Source: LMUY01 sp965199005
GTDB lineage: Bacteria; Pseudomonadota; Alphaproteobacteria; Acetobacterales; Acetobacteraceae
Direction: 5' to 3'
Assembly: GCA_965199005.1 (NCBI GenBank)
Contig: CBDAQK010000006.1
Span: 496,001 to 560,000 of the forward strand
DNA: 64,000 bases
Positions 8,850 through 17,525 of the stretch are shown piece after piece; position 1 is the first letter of the stretch; each line of letters begins with the position of its first letter. The notes under the pieces are model-generated. The model saw nothing but the letters and a program-made list of their open reading frames with translations, ran no database searches and was not told where the DNA came from. Both the position numbers and the translations under genes were made by a program.

Positions 8850-9997
8850 AGGACCAGCGCCGGCAGCAGCGCGTCCAGCCGAACCCGTCCCTCGGCGGTG
8901 GCGGTCAAGTGCGTGGCGGTCTGCACGACGTAGCCGGCCTCCTCCGCCATGGCGAGCACTGCCGGGTCCAGCGCGTCCGGCAACGCGATGCCGGTCCGCC
9001 GGGCGAAACGGGCGGCATCGATGCCTTCGTGCAGGCGCAGGCCCATCAACAGCATCTCGCGTGCCCGATCCGCCGGTCCAATGATTTCTTCCGCCGTGCT
9101 GCCATGGCCCTCGCGTTCCACGCGGCCAGCCCAGGGCTCTGGTGCGCGATGGCGCCTGGTGGCGACCAAATCGGCGCCAAGCGTCACCCGGCCATGCGCG
9201 CCCGGACCAATGCCCACGTAGTCGCCATAGCGCCAATAGGCGAGGTTGTGCCGGCTTTCAGCCCCGGGGGCGGCATAGTTGGAGATTTCATATTGCAGCA
9301 GACCGTGGGCCTGGGCGGCCTCGGCCGTCGCTTCGTAGAGGGCGGCTGCTGCGTCCTCCCCCGGCAACACCAATTCACCCCGGCGATGCAGTGCCTCGAA
9401 GGCGGTGCCGGGTTCGATGGTGAGTTGATAGAGCGACAGGTGGTCGGCGGCGAGCGCCAGGGCCTGGTGCAGTTCCGCCTGCCAGGCGGCGAGCGACTGG
9501 CCGGGGCGGGCATAGATCAGATCGAAGGACACACGGGGAAAAATCCGCCGTGCGAGTTGCAGCCCGGCAACCGCCTGCGCGGCGGAGTGCTGCCGGCCCA
9601 GCCTGCGCAGCGCTTCGTCGTCGAGGCTCTGCACCCCCAGTGAGGCCCGGTTCACCCCCGCCTGCCGGAATGCGGCAAGGCGGCCCGCTTCCACACTGGT
9701 GGGGTTGGCTTCCAGCGTCACCTCCAGCTGGGGCACCGGGTCAAACAGGCGATGCGCGTCCTCGATGAGGGCAGCCGCGGTGGCTGGTTCCATCAGGCTC
9801 GGCGTGCCACCCCCGAAGAAGATGGACCCCAGGCGGCGGCGGCCCAGGCGGGCGGCCTCCCAGGCGAGTTCGGCGCGCAGGGCGGCGGCGAAGCGCGCCT
9901 GGGGGATGCGCTCGCGGACATGGCTGTTGAAGTCGCAATACGGGCATTTGGCCAGGCAAAACGGCCAGTGGATGTAGAGGGCGAGAGGTGCGGTCAC
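8846..9997 (-). CDS. hemW: Radical SAM heme chaperone HemW
   Basis: HemW delivers heme to respiratory enzymes and is a homologue of coproporphyrinogen III dehydrogenase HemN. The 383-residue protein begins with a GTG and carries the radical SAM cluster motif CLAKCPYCDF (Cys14, 18, 21); the fourth cysteine found in HemN after this motif is a Phe here, which favours HemW over HemN. Further hallmarks are IFFGGGTPSLM (SAM GGGTPS motif) and LEANPTS. It is monocistronic in appearance: its 3' end touches the DUF4337 gene and 74 bp separate its start from the next gene. Confidence 0.9.
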   Translation of the reverse strand: MTAPLALYIHWPFCLAKCPYCDFNSHVRERIPQARFAAALRAELAWEAARLGRRRLGSIFFGGGTPSLMEPATAAALIEDAHRLFDPVPQLEVTLEANPTSVEAGRLAAFRQAGVNRASLGVQSLDDEALRRLGRQHSAAQAVAGLQLARRIFPRVSFDLIYARPGQSLAAWQAELHQALALAADHLSLYQLTIEPGTAFEALHRRGELVLPGEDAAAALYEATAEAAQAHGLLQYEISNYAAPGAESRHNLAYWRYGDYVGIGPGAHGRVTLGADLVATRRHRAPEPWAGRVEREGHGSTAEEIIGPADRAREMLLMGLRLHEGIDAARFARRTGIALPDALDPAVLAMAEEAGYVVQTATHLTATAEGRVRLDALLPALVL

Positions 9998-10073
9998 TTT
10001 CGGGCATATAGGGTCGACGATCCTGTCTGGGCAAACACGGGGAGCCGGACTAGGCTTTTCGCAAGCGCAACAT

Positions 10074-10079
10074 GGAGGA
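10074..10079 (+). promoter_or_regulatory. Ribosome binding site of the AtzG-like gene
   Basis: GGAGGA lies 4 nt before the ATG at 10084 and only 2 nt after the start of an alternative in-frame ATG at 10072. It therefore selects the downstream ATG. Confidence 0.7.
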
Positions 10080-10083
10080 CAGC

Positions 10084-10287
10084 ATGGCCCTTTCCCCGGA
10101 AGCCCTAGCGGCGGAGTTCGACATGCTGATGCACCGGGCGGGGCTGACCGTTCCCGAAGAACGCCGCGCGCAGGTAATTCCCGCCTATGCCGAGCTGCGT
10201 GACCAAGTGGAGCTGTTGCGCGGATCGCGGACGGCGGCGGCGGAACCCTCCAATGTCTTCCGCCTCAAGCGGGTCGGAGCAGCCTGA
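10084..10287 (+). CDS. AtzG-like (DUF4089) small amidase subunit
   Basis: A 67-residue helical protein that resembles AtzG, the small subunit that tightly binds and stabilises the AtzE-type amidase in carboxybiuret hydrolysis. It shows the family pattern: a helix beginning LAAEFDMLMHRAGLTVPEERR, a second helix (AYAELRDQVELLRG) and a C-terminal EPSNVFRLKR tail. The start at 10084 is set by a GGAGGA 4 nt upstream. It ends 1 bp before the amidase ATG (TGAGATG), so the two are certainly cotranscribed. The substrate need not be a cyanuric acid product; the pair also occurs in other amide-degrading contexts. Confidence 0.7.
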   Translation: MALSPEALAAEFDMLMHRAGLTVPEERRAQVIPAYAELRDQVELLRGSRTAAAEPSNVFRLKRVGAA

Positions 10288-10288
10288 G

Positions 10289-11677
10289 ATGAGCGAGTCG
10301 ATCGCGGGTCTCGGCCGCCTGCTCCGCACCAAGCAGACCACCTCCGTAGCACTCACCCAGGCCGCGCTTGAACGCGTGGCGGCGAAGGATGGGCCGCTGC
10401 ACAGCTTCATCACCGTGACCGCCGACCGCGCCATGGCGGAGGCGCAGCGTGCCGACGCGGCGTTCGCGGCCGGCCAGGATGCGGGACCGATGCAAGGCGT
10501 GCCCTACGCGTTGAAGGACATCTACGACACCGCCAACATCCGCACGACCTGCCACTCCAAGCTGCTCGTCGACAACGTGCCGTCAGCCGATTGCGTGGTG
10601 GCGGAGAAGCTGACGGCGGGCGGCGGGGTGTTGATCGGCAAGCTCGCGACGCATGAATTTGCCATTGGCGGTCCGTCCTTCGACCTGCCCTTTCCCCCCG
10701 CGCGCAATCCGTGGAATTTGGACCATATCACGGGCGGCTCGTCCTCCGGGTCCGGGGCGGCGGTGGCAGCCGGCATCGTGCGGATGGCGATGGGCTCGGA
10801 TACGGGTGGCTCGATCCGCGGCCCGGCGGCCTATTGCGGAACCGTGGGGATGAAGGCGACCTACGGCCGGGTCAGCCGGCGCGGTGTGTTCCCGCTCTCC
10901 TACACGCTGGATCACACCGGCCCGCTCACCCGCAGCGTGGAAGATGCAGCGATCACCCTGCAGGTCATCGCCGGATACGACGAGCTTGACCCGGCGAGTG
11001 CGGACGAGCCCGTCGGCGACTATATCTCCGGCCTGGAGGGCGGCGTTGCGGGGATGCGCTTTGGCGTGCCGCGCGCGTTTTTTGCCAAGGCCGCGGCGAC
11101 CACGCCGGACATGCTGGAGGCGTTCGACAAGACGCTGGACGCGCTGCGGGCGGCCGGTGCGGTGGTCGAGGACGTGGCGCTTCCCGATTATGGGATTTTC
11201 GCCGCGTGCGGCCGGGTGATCCTGACGGCGGAGGCGTTTGCGATCCATGAGAAGGACATGCGCAGCCGGCTCGGCGATTACGGCGCCTTCACCCAGCAAC
11301 GTTTCCTGCTCGGCGCCACGCTCACGGCGGCCGATTTGGTGCAGGCCTTCCGCGCCCGGCGGGAGCTGACGGATGCGGTGAACGGCGTGCTGGGGCACTA
11401 TGACGCGTTGCTGACCGCCTCTGCCCTGGCGGTGGCGCCCACGTTCGATGCGGTGCCGGACCCGGCGAAATCGGCGATCGCCCCGATGCAGACGATCCCG
11501 TTCAACGTCACCGGCCATCCGGCGATGAGCGTGCCGACGGGCAAGGGCGCCCTGGGGCTGCCTGTGTCGCTGCAGATTGTCGGGCGCCCCTTCGACGAGG
11601 CGACGGTGTTCCGAATTGGCCGCGCCATCGAGAGCTATACCGGTTGGGACGGCCCGGTTGGGATCCCGCCGGGCTGA
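10289..11677 (+). CDS. Amidase-signature family amidohydrolase (AtzE-like)
   Basis: Cytoplasmic amidase of 462 residues that hydrolyses a C-N amide bond with a Ser-Ser-Lys triad. The family's catalytic elements are all present: Lys76 in ALKDIYDT, cis-Ser151 in GGSSSGSG and nucleophile Ser175 in DTGGSIRGP, with the exact 24-residue spacing between the serines seen in the family. GatA-like function is unlikely because gatB and gatC are absent and the AtzG-like partner precedes it. Its stop abuts that of the convergent transporter operon (shared TGATCA). A role in degrading an amide imported by that operon is possible but only inferred. Confidence 0.85.
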   Translation: MSESIAGLGRLLRTKQTTSVALTQAALERVAAKDGPLHSFITVTADRAMAEAQRADAAFAAGQDAGPMQGVPYALKDIYDTANIRTTCHSKLLVDNVPSADCVVAEKLTAGGGVLIGKLATHEFAIGGPSFDLPFPPARNPWNLDHITGGSSSGSGAAVAAGIVRMAMGSDTGGSIRGPAAYCGTVGMKATYGRVSRRGVFPLSYTLDHTGPLTRSVEDAAITLQVIAGYDELDPASADEPVGDYISGLEGGVAGMRFGVPRAFFAKAAATTPDMLEAFDKTLDALRAAGAVVEDVALPDYGIFAACGRVILTAEAFAIHEKDMRSRLGDYGAFTQQRFLLGATLTAADLVQAFRARRELTDAVNGVLGHYDALLTASALAVAPTFDAVPDPAKSAIAPMQTIPFNVTGHPAMSVPTGKGALGLPVSLQIVGRPFDEATVFRIGRAIESYTGWDGPVGIPPG

Positions 11678-12622
11678 TCAGGCGAAGTGGCAGGCGGCGC
11701 GTTGCTGCGGCGCCACGTCCCGCAGCAGGGGCGCCTCGGTAAGACACCGGGGCTTGGTTTTCGGGCAGCGCCCGGCGAAGCGGCAGGCTGTCTCGGTCGC
11801 CGGCCCGAGTTCGGCATCGGCCGGGGCAGGGCGGCCCCGCCGCTCCGGGTCGGGAATGGCGTCCACCAGCGCTTGCGTATAGGGGTGGCGAGGGGCGGCG
11901 AAGACGCGGTTGGCTGGTCCGCTCTCGACGACTTGGCCGCGATACATCACCAGCACCATGCTACACAGCAGCCGCACGACGTTCAAATCGTGGCTGATGA
12001 ACAGCAAGGCCACGCCGAGCCGGGTCCGCAGGTCGTCCAGCAGGCGTAGCACCACGGCCTGCACGGAGACATCAAGCGCGGAGGTCGGCTCGTCCAGCAC
12101 CAAAAGAGCGGGGCGGGTCGCCAAAGCGCGGGCGATGCCAACCCGCGCCTTCTGGCCGCCGCTGAGCTGATGGGGATAACGGGGCAGTAAATCGTCCGGC
12201 AGTCCCGCGAGGCGGGCCGCTTCCCGCACCCGCGCATCGGTCTCCGCCCGGTTCAGCCGCAGCAGTGACGTGACCGGGCTGGCGATGGCACGGTGGGCGG
12301 TGTGATGCGGATCCAGACTGTCGGTGGCGTCCTGGAACACCATCTGCACGCTGGCGCGTGCCGGGTCGCGGGCGAACCGGTGCATGGGGATGCTGCCGAT
12401 ATTGCGGTCCTCGAGCATGATCCGCCCGCTCTCGGGTTCCAACAGGCGGTTGATCAGCCGGGCGAGCGTGCTTTTGCCGCATCCGCTTTCGCCCACCAGC
12501 GCCACGGCCTCGCCCGCCGCGACGCTGAACGACACGCCGTCCACGGCCTGCAGCCAATTTCCACCCTTCAACGGAAAGCGGCAGGAGACGGAGTCGACCT
12601 CCAGCAGAGGCTTGGCTGTCAC
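11678..12622 (-). CDS. Peptide/nickel-type ABC ATPase (DppF-like)
   Basis: ATPase subunit of the dipeptide-type importer of this operon, 314 residues. It has Walker A GESGCGKS near residue 40, the signature LSGGQKARVGIARAL, Walker B LLVLDEPTSALD, and the C-terminal oligopeptide-transporter extension with a cysteine cluster (CRFAGRCPKTKPRC) characteristic of DppD/DppF subunits. The GTG start at 12622 overlaps the stop of the preceding ATPase gene (GTGA), which decides it over longer in-frame possibilities. It is the last gene of the DUF169-dioxygenase-transporter operon. Confidence 0.88.
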   Translation of the reverse strand: MTAKPLLEVDSVSCRFPLKGGNWLQAVDGVSFSVAAGEAVALVGESGCGKSTLARLINRLLEPESGRIMLEDRNIGSIPMHRFARDPARASVQMVFQDATDSLDPHHTAHRAIASPVTSLLRLNRAETDARVREAARLAGLPDDLLPRYPHQLSGGQKARVGIARALATRPALLVLDEPTSALDVSVQAVVLRLLDDLRTRLGVALLFISHDLNVVRLLCSMVLVMYRGQVVESGPANRVFAAPRHPYTQALVDAIPDPERRGRPAPADAELGPATETACRFAGRCPKTKPRCLTEAPLLRDVAPQQRAACHFA

Positions 12623-13581
12623 AGGGGGAACCGGCAGGCGGTGAAGTGGGTGGGTGTCAGGTAGATGTGTGGCAGCGGCGGGGTGTCGCAGTCCGGACGA
12701 TGGTTCTCGCACCGTGCAGCGTATCGGCAGGGCGGCAGGGCCGAGCGCAAATCCGGCAGGTTGCCGGGGATCGGCGTCAGCGCGGCGATGCCGGGTTTGC
12801 CTTGCGGCATGGTGGCAACCAGGCGCCTGGTATAGGGGTGATGCGGGTGACGCAGGATGTCCGCCGCCGGCCCGTGCTCCACGAGGTGGCCGGCATGCAT
12901 CACGGCGATCCGGTCGCAATGCTCGCCAGCCAGGGCCAGATCATGCGTGATCAGCAGCAGCGACATGCCACGACCGCGGATTTCGGCCGCGATCAGCGCC
13001 ATGATGGCCGCCTGGGTGGTCACATCCAGCCCGGTGGTCGGCTCGTCGGCGATCAGCAGCTTGGGCGACGCGGCCAAGGCGATGGCGAGCATGACCCGTT
13101 GGCACATGCCGCCCGACAATTCCATCGGCAAGGCGGCTGCCCGCCGCGCTGGGTCGGCGATGCGGACGGCGTCCAGCAACGCCACCGCACGGTCGCGGGC
13201 CAGGCGCCGCGGCAGGCCGCCGGCATGCACCATCACATCCGCCACCTGACGGCCAACGGGCACGACAGGGTTGAGCGCGGCGCGCGGGTTTTGGAACACC
13301 ATGCTGATCGCACGGCCGCGCACGCGGCGCATCGCAGACTCGGAACAGGCGAGCAAATCCGTGCCATCCAGCACTGCCGAGCCAGCCGTCACTTGCGCCG
13401 CCGGGTCCAGGATGCGGAGCAAGGCCTGGGCCGTGACGGATTTGCCCGAGCCGCTTTCCCCGACCACGCCGAGGATTTCTCCGGGCTGAACGGTGAAGCC
13501 GACATTTTGCACCGCCCGTACCGTGCCGCTCCGCGTAGTGAACGCCACGCACAACCCCTGCACATCCAGCAATGGCGTCAC
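12619..13581 (-). CDS. Peptide/nickel-type ABC ATPase (DppD-like)
   Basis: Partner ATPase of the same importer, 320 residues. Motifs include Walker A GESGSGKS near residue 41, the signature LSGGMCQRVMLAIALA, Walker B LLIADEPTTGLD and the C-terminal cysteine-containing tail (PPCRYAARCENHRPDC). GMCQRV in place of the more usual GMRQRV is a minor deviation. A GTG start overlaps the permease stop (GTGA at 13578-13581), and the 3' end overlaps the next ATPase, so the subunits are coupled in stoichiometric order. Confidence 0.88.
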   Translation of the reverse strand: MTPLLDVQGLCVAFTTRSGTVRAVQNVGFTVQPGEILGVVGESGSGKSVTAQALLRILDPAAQVTAGSAVLDGTDLLACSESAMRRVRGRAISMVFQNPRAALNPVVPVGRQVADVMVHAGGLPRRLARDRAVALLDAVRIADPARRAAALPMELSGGMCQRVMLAIALAASPKLLIADEPTTGLDVTTQAAIMALIAAEIRGRGMSLLLITHDLALAGEHCDRIAVMHAGHLVEHGPAADILRHPHHPYTRRLVATMPQGKPGIAALTPIPGNLPDLRSALPPCRYAARCENHRPDCDTPPLPHIYLTPTHFTACRFPL

Positions 13582-14420
13582 GTGCGCCGCCTGGGGTCAG
13601 CCACATCGCGCAGCCCGTCGCCCAGCAGGTTGAAGCACAGCACAGTCAGCATCAGCGCCAGCCCGGGGAAGACCGACACCCACCAGGCGCCGGAGATGAT
13701 GAGCCCGGCGCCATCGGCCACCATGATGCCCCATTCCGGCGTGGGGGGCCGCACGCCCAGACCGAGGAAGGACAGCCCGGCCGCATTCAGGATGGCCCAG
13801 CCCAGATTGAGCGACACCTGCACGATCAGCAGCGGCAGCACGTTGGGATAGACGTGCTCGGCCAGCAGCCGCGTGCCCATCAGCCCGCCCGTCCGCGCGG
13901 CCTCGATGAACCCAGCGCTGCGCAGGCGGGCGGCTTCGGCGCGGCTCATGCGGATGTAGAAGGGCAGGTTCACGACGGCGGTGGCATACACGACGTTGAT
14001 GGTGTTGTTGCCCAATACCGACACGATCGCCATGGCCAGCAGGAACAGCGGAAACGCCATCAGCGTGTCGACCACGCGGGTGATGATCTGGTCCAACACC
14101 CCGCCGACGAACCCCGCCGCCGTGCCCAACACGCTGCCGATGGCGAAGGAGATGGCAACGGCCGAGAGCGCGATGGCGAGGTCCAGCCGGGCGCCGGTGA
14201 CGACCCGGGCCAGCACATCCCGCCCGACATCGTCCGTGCCGAACGGATGTGCGGCGGAGGGCGCTGCCAGCGCATGCGCGGCATCGGTGGCGAGAGGGTC
14301 GGATGGCACCAGGAACGGTCCGGCCAAGGCCACCAACACAATCAGCAAAAACAGCATGGCGGCGGCGGCGGTGACCCGGTTTTCCCGCAATTCGTGCCGA
14401 AGCACGGCACCCCACTTCAT
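13578..14420 (-). CDS. Dipeptide-type ABC permease (DppC-like)
   Basis: Inner-membrane permease, 280 residues. An N-terminal basic segment leads into the first helix (AAAAMLFLLIVLVALAGPFL), followed by the GTDDVGRDVLARVVTGARL motif typical of DppC/OppC and five further helices. The EAA loop is GLMGTRLLAEHVYPN near residue 185. The start ATG at 14420 overlaps the TGA of the DppB-like gene, which argues against a much longer reading frame that continues upstream. Confidence 0.9.
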   Translation of the reverse strand: MKWGAVLRHELRENRVTAAAAMLFLLIVLVALAGPFLVPSDPLATDAAHALAAPSAAHPFGTDDVGRDVLARVVTGARLDLAIALSAVAISFAIGSVLGTAAGFVGGVLDQIITRVVDTLMAFPLFLLAMAIVSVLGNNTINVVYATAVVNLPFYIRMSRAEAARLRSAGFIEAARTGGLMGTRLLAEHVYPNVLPLLIVQVSLNLGWAILNAAGLSFLGLGVRPPTPEWGIMVADGAGLIISGAWWVSVFPGLALMLTVLCFNLLGDGLRDVADPRRRT

Positions 14421-15442
14421 CCCAGGCGCACCCGCGGATCGATGAGGCCGTACAGCAAGTCCAGCGCCAGGTTGATCAGCACGAACAGCACGCTCATCAC
14501 CAGCACGAAGCCCTGCAGCGGCGCGTAGTCGAGCGAGGACATGGCGTCCAGCGCGTAGGACCCCAGGCCTGGCCAGGCGAACACCTTCTCCACCAGCACA
14601 TTGGCGCCCAGCAGGGAGGAGGCGATCATGCCGAGCGTGGTGACTACCGGCAGCAGGGCGTTGCGCAGCGCATACCGGTACAGCAGCACGCCGCGCGGGA
14701 TGCCATTCGCCCGGCTCTGGCGGACGAAGTCGCCGGACAGCACGCCCAGCATGCTGGCGCGGGTCATGCGGGCCAGCGGCGCCAGCGTGAAGATCGCGAC
14801 CGTGATGGCTGGCAAAGCCAGTTGTGCTGCCGCCGCGCCGAGCTTGGCCCATTGCCCTGCCAGCGCGCAGTCCAGTAGCAAGAACCCGGTGACAAACGGG
14901 GGTTGCCGCATGAAGCTGGGCAATTGGCCAACCGGAGCCGGCGCGATGCCCAGCAGATAGTAGAGCACCCACACCAACAGCAGCCCGGTGAAGAAGGTCG
15001 GCAGCGACACGCCCGCCGTGGTCACCAGCCGGCACACATGGTCGACCAGCGAACCGGGCCTGGTGGCGGCCAGCACGCCGAGTGGAATGCCCACCAGCAT
15101 GCTCAGCAGCAACCCCGCCAGCATCAGCTCGCAGGAGGCGGGCAGGCGGCGGGCAATCTCCTGCCCGACCGGCTGCCCCGTGGAAAGCGAGGTGCCGAGA
15201 TCGCCATGCGCCAGCGCGTTCACATAGGCGAGGAACTGGACCGGCAAGGGCCGGTCCAGCCCCATCTTGATGCGCACCTCCTCGACCGCCTGCGCACTGT
15301 CCACCGGCCCGGCATAGTAGGCCGCCGGGTCGCCGGGCAGGAGATGGGTGAGAAGGAAGGTGACGAGGACCACCCCGACGAGGACCGGCACGGAGGCGGC
15401 GATGCGCTTGCCGAGGTAGCGGGCGGGAAAGCCGGCGGCCAT
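14417..15442 (-). CDS. Dipeptide-type ABC permease (DppB-like)
   Basis: Inner-membrane permease, 341 residues. It opens with the family pattern of a short basic segment, one helix (VPVLVGVVLVTFLLTHLLPG) and the periplasmic loop motif LPGDPAAYYAG, then has a core of five helices and an EAA loop (FVRQSRANGIPRGVLLYRY) near residue 245. The terminal YGLIDPRVRLG is the canonical DppB ending. Its ATG shares one base with the TAA of the binding-protein gene (TAATG). Confidence 0.92.
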   Translation of the reverse strand: MAAGFPARYLGKRIAASVPVLVGVVLVTFLLTHLLPGDPAAYYAGPVDSAQAVEEVRIKMGLDRPLPVQFLAYVNALAHGDLGTSLSTGQPVGQEIARRLPASCELMLAGLLLSMLVGIPLGVLAATRPGSLVDHVCRLVTTAGVSLPTFFTGLLLVWVLYYLLGIAPAPVGQLPSFMRQPPFVTGFLLLDCALAGQWAKLGAAAAQLALPAITVAIFTLAPLARMTRASMLGVLSGDFVRQSRANGIPRGVLLYRYALRNALLPVVTTLGMIASSLLGANVLVEKVFAWPGLGSYALDAMSSLDYAPLQGFVLVMSVLFVLINLALDLLYGLIDPRVRLG

Positions 15443-17040
15443 TAGCGCCGCGCCAGCACCCGGAAGTCGATCTGCCGGTGGAATTGGTTGACGAACCCGG
15501 TGATGCCCTTCTGCTCCGCAATGTTCAGGAAAGGCTGCACCAGCGGCACATAGGGCACATCCTGCATCGCCCTGTCGATCAACACCCGGCGCGCCGCGTT
15601 CTGCACCACCGGGTCGGCGCTGTTGCGGGCGGTTTGGATGGCGGCGTTGACCTCGGGGTTGTCGTAGCCGGCGCCGTTGCTCGGCGATGTGCTGGCGCCG
15701 TTGTATAGCAGGAAGAAGAAATACTCGACCGAGTCGAACCACGCCCCGAATTGGAACAGGTAGAGCGGAAGTTCGCGCCGGCCGATCAATCCGCGGACTT
15801 GCCCGGGCGGCCGCTTGTCGATGGCGGCCTTGATACCGATGCCGGCCAGCGCCTCCTGCATGAACAGCGCGATCGGTTCGTCGACGGAGGCGGTGCCGAG
15901 ATCGTAGGACAGCGTGGTCTCGAACCCGGCGCCCAGTCCGGCCTCCTTCAACAAGGCCTTCGCCCGCTCGGGATCCGTGCGATAGGGGAAGGGCTGCGGC
16001 CAGGAGAGATCGGCCGGCTCGGGCGCGCCGCCCCATAGCTTGCGGCCGCGGCCATACAGCGCGGTTTCGAAGATTTTGTCGTAAGGGATCGCGTAGGCGA
16101 CGGCCTGGCGCACCCGCACATCGTCGAACGGCGGCTTGTGCGTGTTCATACCAACATATTCGAAGGTGTTGGTCATCGGCACGCCCAGCACTTGCAGCTT
16201 CGGGTCGTGCGCCAGCTCGGCCACGTCGCGCGAGGGGAGGTCCGGCACCATGTCGGCATCGCCCTTCACCAGCAAGGCGCGGCGATTGCCTGCGGTCGGC
16301 ACCTCGCGGATCACGATCTGGGCGAAGAACGGCTTCTTGCCGCACAGCCAGCCATCGTTGCGCACCAGCACGGTCTCCTGCCGTGGTGTCCAGCTATCCA
16401 GCCTGTAGGCGCCGCTGCCCGCCGCATTGGTGCGGACCCAGTTCAGCGCCCACGGGTCGTCGGCCGCCGCGTGCTTCTGGCACAGGGCGGAATTGAGCAC
16501 GCTTGGCTGGATCACCGCCAAATCCGGCAAGGCCAGCGGATTGCGGGCGGGCAGGGTGACCCGGATGGTCCGGGGATCGACCACGATGAACTGGGCCGGC
16601 TGCTCCAATCCCCCGGCGCGCATCTGGCTGGCTGGCCCCGGATTGGCCACGGCGCGGTCCAGTGACCATTTCACATCCGCCGCGGTAACCGGCGTGCCAT
16701 CGTGGAATTTGGTGCCGTCGCGCAAATGGAAGGTGACGGAGGTGCCGTCGGGCGCCACCTCCCATGCGGTGGCGAGTTCAGGGACCAGCGTATTGAAATC
16801 ATAGGTGAGCGTGCCGTCGGGCAACGGCTTGCTGCCGAAGCCCACCAGGCGGTCGTACAGGTTCCACGTGATTCCCAAGGTCGGCTGGTTCACGCCAAGG
16901 CCTTGCGGGTCGAGGCTATTCTGCCCGGCCTCCACCACCACCAGCAGCGTTTCTGCCCGGGTTTGCGCCCGCGCCCGGCCACTGGCCAACAGGAGCGCAA
17001 CCCCGGCTGGCACCCCGGCCAGCACGTCACGACGCAGCAT
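15442..17040 (-). CDS. Periplasmic substrate-binding protein, SBP family 5
   Basis: Solute receptor of the dipeptide-type transporter, 532 residues, with a Tat-like export signal (LRRDVLAGVPAGVALLL) ending near residue 28. Family 5 hallmarks follow: LATAWEVAPDGTSVTFHLRDGTKFHDGTPVTAADVKWS, split here across strands of the fold, and VRQAVAYAIPYDKI in domain II. Members bind peptides but also many other ligands, and its place between a Rieske dioxygenase and dppBCDF suggests that the ligand is the dioxygenase substrate. The start at 17040 is chosen because it supplies the signal peptide; 14 bp separate it from the beta-subunit stop. Confidence 0.88.
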   Translation of the reverse strand: MLRRDVLAGVPAGVALLLASGRARAQTRAETLLVVVEAGQNSLDPQGLGVNQPTLGITWNLYDRLVGFGSKPLPDGTLTYDFNTLVPELATAWEVAPDGTSVTFHLRDGTKFHDGTPVTAADVKWSLDRAVANPGPASQMRAGGLEQPAQFIVVDPRTIRVTLPARNPLALPDLAVIQPSVLNSALCQKHAAADDPWALNWVRTNAAGSGAYRLDSWTPRQETVLVRNDGWLCGKKPFFAQIVIREVPTAGNRRALLVKGDADMVPDLPSRDVAELAHDPKLQVLGVPMTNTFEYVGMNTHKPPFDDVRVRQAVAYAIPYDKIFETALYGRGRKLWGGAPEPADLSWPQPFPYRTDPERAKALLKEAGLGAGFETTLSYDLGTASVDEPIALFMQEALAGIGIKAAIDKRPPGQVRGLIGRRELPLYLFQFGAWFDSVEYFFFLLYNGASTSPSNGAGYDNPEVNAAIQTARNSADPVVQNAARRVLIDRAMQDVPYVPLVQPFLNIAEQKGITGFVNQFHRQIDFRVLARR

Positions 17041-17054
17041 GGGAGTGACCTTTC

Positions 17055-17525
17055 TCAGACCGGGATTTGCAGCGAGCGATGCGGCTGGTCGCATTCCAGC
17101 AGATCGACGCGTTTGCGGGCGATCAGCCATCGTCCGTCCTCGCGCCGCAAGCGGTGCTCGACCATGGCGGCGAGCATCAGCCGGTCGGGCGCACGGAACT
17201 CGTGGAACACGCAAGCGGACTGGACCATGATAAATCCGTCCACCTCGCCGGCGATGCGCACGTTGGTGACGACGTGCAGGGTGCGGCTGGGCGGCAATTG
17301 GGCATGGGCACGCGGGTGCATCAGGCGGCCGACCCGCGCCTCCAACGTCATCCGGTCGTCGTGGAACAGCGACACCTCGTCGGTGATGCTCTCCTGCCCC
17401 CAGCGCGCCGGCATCCAGTACACGGCATCCTCGGTGTAGAGCGACAGCCAATCCTCGAAGCGCCGCTCGTCGAGCCGCCTTGCTTCCTCGTAGAGCAGGG
17501 CTTCGACCTCTTGCAGGGTGGTCAT
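17055..17525 (-). CDS. Aromatic-ring-hydroxylating dioxygenase, beta subunit
   Basis: Small subunit of a Rieske non-heme iron oxygenase, 156 residues with the SnoaL/NTF2-like fold typical of the beta subunit. Recognisable segments are EARRLDERRFEDWLSLYTEDAVYWMP at the start of the fold, read in two parts, and HVVTNVRIAG in the middle. The subunit is structural and contributes to the alpha3beta3 hexamer. The ATG at 17525 overlaps the alpha-subunit stop (ATGA). No ferredoxin or reductase gene accompanies the pair, so electrons must come from components encoded elsewhere. Confidence 0.85.
   Translation of the reverse strand: MTTLQEVEALLYEEARRLDERRFEDWLSLYTEDAVYWMPARWGQESITDEVSLFHDDRMTLEARVGRLMHPRAHAQLPPSRTLHVVTNVRIAGEVDGFIMVQSACVFHEFRAPDRLMLAAMVEHRLRREDGRWLIARKRVDLLECDQPHRSLQIPV

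Noticed and set aside
12646..13851. 401-codon frame antisense to the DppD-like gene
   Set aside because: Runs through the boundary of two real overlapping genes and has the composition of an antisense shadow.
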